A stretch of 64,000 nucleotides of DNA. Origin: Castanea sativa. Taxonomy: Eukaryota > Streptophyta > Magnoliopsida > Fagales > Fagaceae. The notes below the pieces were generated by a model, which saw nothing but the letters and a program-made list of their open reading frames with translations, had not been told where the DNA came from and made no database searches. The DNA is taken from NCBI RefSeq assembly GCF_040712315.1, contig NC_134020.1, positions 46,547,751 through 46,611,750 on the forward strand, given 5' to 3'. Made by a program: the position numbers and the translations under genes. Every line of letters starts with the position of its first letter. Position 1 is the stretch's first letter. Positions 56,984-64,000 of the stretch are shown one piece after another.

Positions 56984-57736
56984 CTAGCCTTTGACCACGC
57001 GCTTATGCGAGTGCTCAGAGGCTCTTCTATTTATTTATTTTTTGTAAAAGTTAATAATTTAAATCCATTATAATTTGAGATTATTACATTTTTCAATTAC
57101 AAAAAAACCTAGGGGTGTGATGAGTAAATTATTTCATCTAAAACGCAAAACACTCATCACATCCCTAAATATCTATACGATTGAAAAATGTAGTAATTTC
57201 AAATTATAATGGATGCAACTTATTAACTTTTACAAAAAAAAAAAAAAAAAAAATAGAAGAACAATTTGAAAACCATCAGGAGGGTGGTCCTATTTTGTAG
57301 GCAATATTTTAGTGGCAGTTAATGATATATCTACTTTTATATATAAAACAAAAGTGTATATATCTATTTAGTAGTTTAGTTTTTTTATTTTTTTATTTTT
57401 TTTTATATAACTATTAGTAGTTTTTTTTTTGTTGATATTTTGTGTTGTTTTTGAATAAACATGGGTTTTTTTAAAGGAAAAAAACAACAGCAAACGTGGG
57501 TTGTTTAACTTATTTTTCTATTTAAAAAAAAATAGTAAACTTATGGTTACTTTGAAGAAATGGGTTAGTGGAAGAATATTTCTATTTTGTAGGCAATGTT
57601 TTAGTGCAAGTTAGATATATATTTTTACCGGACTATCCTTTAGTTTTGTCTCTACTTAAACCCAGGGATGTAAGGGTATTTTAGAACAAAAAAAATATGA
57701 TCCAAACAAGAGAAGTCTCTTAAATAATAGTATAGA
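56984..57736 (-). mobile_element. Non-autonomous Helitron-like element
   Basis: On the minus strand it begins TCTATACTATTATTTAAGAG and ends with a hairpin CACTCGCATAAGCGCGTG (one mismatch in the stem) followed about 10 bp later by CTAG. The 5' base outside is A and the 3' base outside is T, the A-T target expected of Helitrons. It is 753 bp, with no Rep/helicase, and a foldback MITE sits near its 3' end. Confidence 0.6.
57043..57234. mobile_element. Foldback MITE, about 192 bp, inside the Helitron-like element
   Basis: The arm TGTAAAAGTTAATAATTTAA continues to GTGTGATGAGT and is mirrored by ACTCATCACATCCCTAAAT through TTATTAACTTTTACA. The arms are about 80 bp with few mismatches. Confidence 0.65.
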
Positions 57737-59754
57737 TGATTGATATTACCGATCAGTTATATTGAGGAATTTAAACTATGTGCATTCTTGATAAATATTT
57801 TATGATAGGGTCCACAACTTTCCACATTTTATGCAGTTCGAGGAATAAAAATTTGAAATAGCTAATGCTCAAGAGAAATAAGTTCCACAACTTTCCATGA
57901 TGAAAAGGGGGAAAAAAGATATAAAATGTATCTTCTAATCCAAAACTTAATATTTTGCCTATGATACGTACTATTTGTGTTCATTATATTGTCAGGTATA
58001 CCGTAATTCTCAATTAGTACTGGACTTTTTAGTATTACTAATTTCATTGCGAATACCATAAAGGTTTCATCAAATATATTAAGCAATAATGAAAAGATGT
58101 TCATTGACAAGCTAAAACTAAATACAGTTCAAAGTTTCCCATAAAGAAGAGATGTATTCTATCTGGGACAAAGAGTCCTATTGTATTGACACCGTTATAG
58201 TTGAAGACTTTGTCGGTGATCTTCTTGGTGGAGAAAACAAGAAAGGTTTAGGGGGGATTTGCAAGGAGTTGAGACTCCCTTCCAACATTTCCACCACTCT
58301 ACTCATTGATGGTCGGTTTAAGGGGTTAGTTTGTATGCACCACAAACTCACTATTATCATCTTTCTTGCCCTTTCTTCATCTCCTTCCTTTAAAAATCCT
58401 AGCAGTCTTAACTCTTCATTTAGTTCAAGATGCTTGTAAATCCAATGCGGAAAATATATTTCACTTGAAAAATCAACACTAACATCAACATTCTTTCGGC
58501 CTCCCACCATTTCTAAAACCATCATTCCATAGCTATAGACATCTGACTTGTGAGAGATCCCTCCAAAATTCCTACAAACTACTTCAGGAGCTATATATCC
58601 TGTAGTCCCTCTTGCACCTACCATTGATATAATACTCTTTTCTCTAGGACATATTTTTGCGAGGCCAAAATCAGAAATCTTTGGAAAAAAGTTCTCATCC
58701 AATAGAATGTTGTGAGGCTTTATATCAAAATGCAAAATTTGTGTATTGCAACCTCTATGCAAGTACTCTAAGCCTCGTGCAATGCCGATTGAAATCTTGT
58801 ATAATGTTTCCCAACCCAATTGATGATTAGAATTTGAGGGATTTCCTTTATATATGAACTTCTCAAGAGATCCATTGGGCATAAGCTCATAGATAAGAGC
58901 TCTTTTAGAACCCTCAACGCAAAATCCCTTAAGAGTTACAATGTTAACATGAGAGGTCCTACTAATGCTTGCAACCTCATTAACAAACTCCTCTCCATTA
59001 CCTTTTGTTTCTTTGATCAGAACCTTCACTGCTACAAAAGAGCCATCTTGTAATTTCCCCTTATAGACACTACCATAGCCCCCTTGGCCTAATTTATCAT
59101 TAAAGGAATTGGTCATTGTCTTTATATCTGCATAACTATATCTTCTAATAGCAAGAGGTCCATAATTCCTTAGAAAGGCTTCGAAATCCCGATGAGTTCG
59201 AGTTTCCTTCTTCCAAAAATTAATTATTTTTATTAATGAGAACTTACTCCAGAAGCAGCAGATTATAACCAATAGAACTCCAATTCCAACAGATGAAGTA
59301 GCTGTAATAAAAGAATAGAGATTAGAAAGTTATGTGGTCCAACAAATGAAGTAGTTGTAATAAAAGGACAGAGATTATAAAGTTATGTGGTGACACAACC
59401 ATAACTTATACAACCTATTGAGAATGTCTTGAAACTCAATAAATTTGCATTTTCTTTGTAGTGACAAAAGACTAACAATGAAGAAGCAAAAGCTAAGGAT
59501 GACTTGGCATCCAATACCTTAAGCAGAATAAAGAAGTTTGGTTTTAATTGATAGGAGATAGGGAGCCTTGGATAGGAAAATCATGAGCTACGAAATTTTT
59601 TGCTATTTTACTGATGGATTTGTACATACAAGCTAGTACATAGCATTGAACAATAATAAAAAATGGAGCAAATGGAACCATTACCAAATTGATGGCAGAA
59701 CCTTATATAATTGCATGAATAATAAAAATTTGATAGTTAGATACACTATGAGAG

Positions 59755-60026
59755 ACTGAGGTGGAGTTTGGATAGCGCGTCCAAGTTTCCTGCGTCCTCG
59801 TTTTGCCTCTTTTTTTTTTTTTTTAACCCAGCCGCAAGTTTGGACTTTTCAGCCATGAACAGTGCACAAATACACTGTTCATGGGTCTCACAAATTTTAC
59901 TTTTCAGCAACTTTTTCATTAAAAATGGGTCCCACAGCACTATTCACACATTTAAAAATTATTTTGCTACAGTGTTTTCAGTTTTCAGTTTTCAGTTTCA
60001 GCAAAATAAGTTCTATCCAAACGGAC
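59755..60026. mobile_element. hAT-like MITE in LRK10-like copy 2 intron 2
   Basis: The ends carry inverted GTTTGGATAG (left GGAGTTTGGATAG; right CTATCCAAACGGAC). The flanks TATGAGAG (59747-59754) and TCTGAGAG (60027-60034) form an 8-bp duplication with one mismatch. The homologous site in copy 1 (near 35745-35765) reads CACTATGAGAAGGGATAAAA without the insert. Related pieces occur near 27231-27476 and 19241-19446. Confidence 0.7.
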
Positions 60027-62358
60027 TCTGAGAGGGAATAAAAAAGGGTCACGGTTTATGTTTTAAATACACACAAGCTCACTTCCATATTGAATCATTT
60101 TTCTATAGGATAGACGATCCAACCAAAAAATTTGATTAAAGAAGTAATGTTACCTATCACTATCGCTTTCAATCTCTGACTCCCTGTATTAAAGCATCAA
60201 AGAACATCACTGTTAGTTGAATAATTTTTATTTTATTTTAAAATGAAACAAATTAACGGAGCCAAATTTGTTTATTTATTTTTAAAATTTAAATCTCAAT
60301 TGTACTTAACAAAGAGCAATGAAGGTCAGTCTACAATTATCTGATATATACTTTATAACAACAAAGTTCATTCTTTTTCTATGTATTAATCTACAAATTG
60401 GTTTCCATGTCATTGAAGATATGATCAAGACACTGATTCAAAAGAAGTAATGATTGCTAGAGAAAATCGCATAGTTTTTAAGGTATTTTCAAAATAAATA
60501 TAGATACCATAACAAATATAGATACCATATTCTAATGTATTTTCAAGAAAAGTGTATGAGAATTCTAAGGGGTTGACTTAATAGTTTAAAGGTTTCATGA
60601 CATCTATGGGTTTTAAAACCTTTAGCCAATATCTTAGGGTATTTTCCAAGTTATTACCTTCAGTAATAACTAGGTGCATATAAGATGAAGGAACTTTGCA
60701 CTTACGAGGAAGTAGTCATATATTTGAAGAGATTTAGATATTCTAAATTCTGAAAGGAGAAAAAGAAAATGTATGTGAGAAAATGTGGCCCCTTAGGCTA
60801 TTGTCTAATGGATGTAGGCCCACAAGATCAAACAGTGTAAACTTTTACATTTTCCTCTCATCTCTTTTTATACTCTTCGTCACAAATTTCTACAACTGAT
60901 TTAACCCTTCAAAACTATGCTTTGAGTCTCTTGGACGTATATTTCCCAAGATACAATCATCAACCCACAGAAAAAGCACAACAATTTGAGTGCACACCAA
61001 ATAGAATTGTCTCCTTCTCTCTCTGACTCTATGCATGAAGATAGGAATGCAAAATTTGTTTGAAATGAAAGAAGGGAAAATAGTTCAAAGAAACACTTGC
61101 ACCAATTCAAAAACGTGTGCATTAGTGAATTGACAAGTTGTCATGGACTAAAATGTTTGTGAAGACAAATAGACAGACTGTGATGGTTTCTAAGGATATA
61201 ATGATTAACAACACACAAAAGAAGTACAACAATTTGTGTTTACAACAAATAGAACTATATCTTTTTCCTGTTTTTGGCTCTATGTACAAAAATAAGAATG
61301 TAAAAACTGATTCAAATTAGTGAGAGTCGAACTATTTATATACAAATTTGCACCAATAGAAAAAGCGTAGCAAATAGACATTGCTCGGGACAAAAAATAG
61401 TTCGCACAAATAATAAAAAAAATTTAAAACCGGATAATCAAAGCCCAACCCATGCCCAACCCAATCCAAATCGGCCACGCAGCGGGGCAACCCTTGCGTG
61501 TGTGATGCCCCTTGGGATTTATCAAGCAATGGAACAGAAATATTTGCAGTACTTGTATTAGGATTTACCATAACATAAGAAAGTAAAGAAATTTATATGC
61601 AAAGAACCCTACATGCATTTTCAATATATGTGTACATGTAGGTCCAATTTTGTTTTGAGTTATTCGATGTCTATATATACGTACCTTTGTCTGCAATGGC
61701 ACAATGAAACTTTACATTCTGTTCGAGTTCACATAGACCTCCCCGACCATAACAACTGCTGCAAGCATCAGATACATACACTTGAAGGTCGAACTCAGCA
61801 GTTACGAGTGAAAACAGTGTATCTTTACCTGAATACTTTTTTCTTGGGAGCTGAAGAAAGGAACATTCACCAGAAGAAAAACTCGGAGAGTCATCGTTTA
61901 AATGACTATAGTAGAGGTTATAGTCTCCTCAGCTCCAATTCTTGAAATTTCTAGGGGAAGTAATATTAAGAGTGCGATTGCATTTAAACAGTGTCTGACA
62001 AGGTGTGGTGAGTTTGAAAGAGATAAATGGAGAGTTGGGAAGAGTAAAATTGGTTACGGATTCGCATTTTTGGGTATTCAAGGCATCGGAAAGTAAAAGG
62101 TCCTTGATACGTGTGAACAGTGTGGTGTTAGTGTAAGAGATATTTACAACTTCATATGGTCCTCTACTCCACCCCAGTTGGATCGTCGGAGGTATTTCGT
62201 CACATTTTACTGGCAATAAACCGCAATGTGGGTGTGAGCTATCTGTGAATGGAAAACCAATGATACCCAGTTTTCCACATTGAATGGGTGAACAATTTGG
62301 GAGTGTTCTGTTTACTTCTTCAGCTGAGTGAAGCAGCAAGAGGTGAGAGAGAAGAAAG

Positions 62359-63295
62359 TGTTAGAGATATATTAGCCCATTAGCATAAGCCCAAGCCTAA
62401 TTCTACTTTGTGTGCAAACCAAGTTTCCTACTTGTATTAGAAGTCTATTAGTTTAGGGTTTAGTCTACTATATATACACATGTTATGGTTCATTGTAACA
62501 CAGGATTTGTTCTACACTCTAATTTATTATTGATGTAGCCCTTTAGGGTTTCCTCCGTGGATGTAGGCCGTTAGGCTGAACCACGTAATCCTCTTGTATT
62601 ATTGTGTTCTATACTTTATGTTTTCGCTTCCGCATCCATAATAGCATATTCAACATGGTGTATCAATGCTAATATTTAACATGGTATCAGAGCTGCCTTC
62701 CTATGGCCATGTTTTTTTTGTCCTTACGGTGTATTAAGAGCAATCTTTGTCTTCCTTGGTGTTTCTTTGCTGCGTTCATCTTCTTTGGTTTTCCACTGCT
62801 GCCGTCAAAATTCTCCGGTATAGTCATGTCACCGTTAGAAGTCGCATCAACACTGCAAGACCATTGCCTTTCTTAAGCCACCGTCACAGAGCCAAACTTC
62901 ATTCAAGGGATCTTTTCAACCTAATCAAATCTCAAGATTTCATCAAGTTTCCATCTTGAGTTTGAGAGGGGGTGTTAGAGATATATTAGCCCATTAGCAT
63001 AAGCCCAAGCCTAATTCTACTTTGTGTGCAAACCAAGTTTCCTACTTGTATTAGAAGTCTATTAGTTTAGGGTTTAGTCTACTATATATACACATGTTAT
63101 GGTTCATTGTAACACAGGATTTGTTCTACACTCTAATTTATTATTGATGTAGCCCTTTAGGGTTTCCTCCGTGGATGTAGGCCGTTAGGCTGAACCACGT
63201 AATCCTCTTGTATTATTGTGTTCTATACTTTATGTTTTCGCTTCCGCATCCATAATAGCATATTCAACATAGTGTATCAATGCTAATATTTAACA
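62359..63295 (+). mobile_element. Miniature LTR retrotransposon (TRIM-like), young insertion
   Basis: Two 323-bp LTRs (62359-62681 and 62973-63295; TGTTAGAGAT to ATTTAACA) flank a 291-bp internal region. I count one difference between the LTRs. The primer-binding site TGGTATCAGAGC (initiator tRNA-Met type) follows immediately at 62682-62693 and a polypurine tract TTTGAGAGGGGG ends at 62972. The target duplication GAAAG is perfect (62354-62358 and 63296-63300). No protein domain is encoded, so it must have been mobilised by an autonomous, probably Copia, partner. Confidence 0.93.
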
Positions 63296-63326
63296 GAAAG
63301 AAAACAAACAGAGAGACGCGCGCCAT

Positions 63327-64000
63327 CCCAAAAAAACTAAAACAACGTTTTTGTATAATTTATTTTCTTCTTGCTTCATTAGTCATTACTCCGTATATTA
63401 TATAATACCTGTGGGTTCACTGTTTAACACGGTAATAGACTTGAAATTTGGATAAGGTAGACTTGTGAAAAAGCGATGGTACTCATCCGAAACATGGCAA
63501 TAAGTCTAAATCCACCGAAAGTTTCACAAAAAGCTTCAGACTCCCTCTTTTTTTAAGTATTACAGTTGTCCTTGTTACCGTCTGTAGGTACTTGTTGGAA
63601 ACATGGTCTGTTCATTGCATGGGGATATCCCTTTCACACCTCGGCTAGGGATACCACCGAGGAAAGTTCCTTTCTCATCATCATCCCCTTTGACGCGCAG
63701 ATGAAAGACTCACTTCTTTTATGCTCTTCAAAACGTCGGAGTAGTCAAAATTTTTTGCGGAAATCTATGTAACTTGTTTAGGAAGGAAAATTATTAAGTA
63801 CTTTTTTCTAGGTACAGTGATGTGGTGCCCTTTCATTTCACATTTTTGAGAAATAATATTATAAATTTAATTAGTGAAATTCACCATAAATATAAAAAAA
63901 TAAAATCTAAGAGAAGAAAATACAATATCACCATACTCCAAAAATATCTAATAATTATTTGTGTAAGAATCATAGCCAAATCACCTTCGATAATGCAAAG
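63327..64000. other. Promoter side of LRK10-like copy 2 and window end
   Basis: Up to about 63730 this matches the copy 1 promoter (for example CTTGTTGGAAACATGG). Beyond that it is AT-rich with no recognisable gene. Confidence 0.55.

Larger units (their letters stand above)
58178..63326 (-). pseudogene. LRK10-like receptor kinase (copy 2, disrupted)
   Basis: The exon layout matches copy 1: exon 1 from 63326 to 61685 (interrupted), exon 2 60183-60154, exon 3 59301-58178. The kinase exon is intact: glycine loop GQGGYGSV with all glycines, HFDIKPHN and DFG. Exon 1 is broken twice. A 937-bp LTR element plus its 5-bp duplication splits the signal peptide after about residue 10, and a TGC to TGA change at about 61934-61936 (after PRNFKNWS) replaces an ectodomain cysteine with a stop. 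Exon 2 uses a shifted acceptor (ACAG|GGAGTC) because the copy 1 acceptor TTTAG is TTTAA here; the frame is kept but the exon is 9 nt shorter. A kinase-only transcript from an internal start is possible. Most likely a recent pseudogene. Confidence 0.88.
58080..63730. repeat. Segmental duplication, right unit
   Basis: Colinear with 33870-40600, covering the 3' flank, all three exons, both introns and about 400 bp of promoter. Differences include a MITE (59755-60026), loss of the 36600-37970 segment and the miniature LTR element at 62359-63295. Confidence 0.8.

Overview
This window is nuclear DNA from a flowering plant, most likely a woody eudicot. It is AT-rich, its genes carry GT-AG introns, and long gene-poor stretches are filled with LTR retrotransposons, SINEs, MITEs and microsatellites. 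I cannot fix the species from sequence alone; a Fagaceae-like tree genome is a guess from the repeat style. All exon joins were read by eye from splice sites, reading phase and protein-family similarity.

Layout. 1-2052 (-): the N-terminal ten exons of a NIMA-related kinase of the NEK6 type, cut by the window edge. 2053-21055: intergenic, with SINEs, MITEs, a solo LTR (10531-11546) and a Copia element (13022-17430) nested inside a MITE. 21056-24383 (+): a complete four-exon AIFM2/FSP1-like FAD/NAD(P)H oxidoreductase. 24384-32230: repeat-rich intergenic DNA. 32231-32799 (+): a three-exon CLE peptide precursor with CLAVATA3-like gene structure, missed by single-ORF methods. 33969-40213 (-): a complete three-exon LRK10-like (GUB_WAK / WAK-associated) receptor kinase. 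44223-55521: a Tat-type Gypsy element with 5-bp TSD, a decayed gag-pol on the minus strand, an extra three-exon antisense ORF and an internal 151-bp tandem repeat. 55771-56706: a second solo LTR. 56984-57736: a short Helitron-like element. 58178-63326 (-): a second LRK10-like copy, broken by a young miniature LTR element in its signal peptide and by a nonsense codon.

How the parts relate. The NEK6-like and FSP1-like genes are neighbours in Arabidopsis too (recalled as At3g44200 and At3g44190), so this looks like old microsynteny stretched by repeats. The two receptor kinases are a segmental tandem duplication later pushed apart by the Gypsy insertion; their shared introns allow several insertions to be ordered relative to the duplication. 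The CLE gene sits alone between them and encodes a secreted signal probably of the shoot-meristem CLV3 class.
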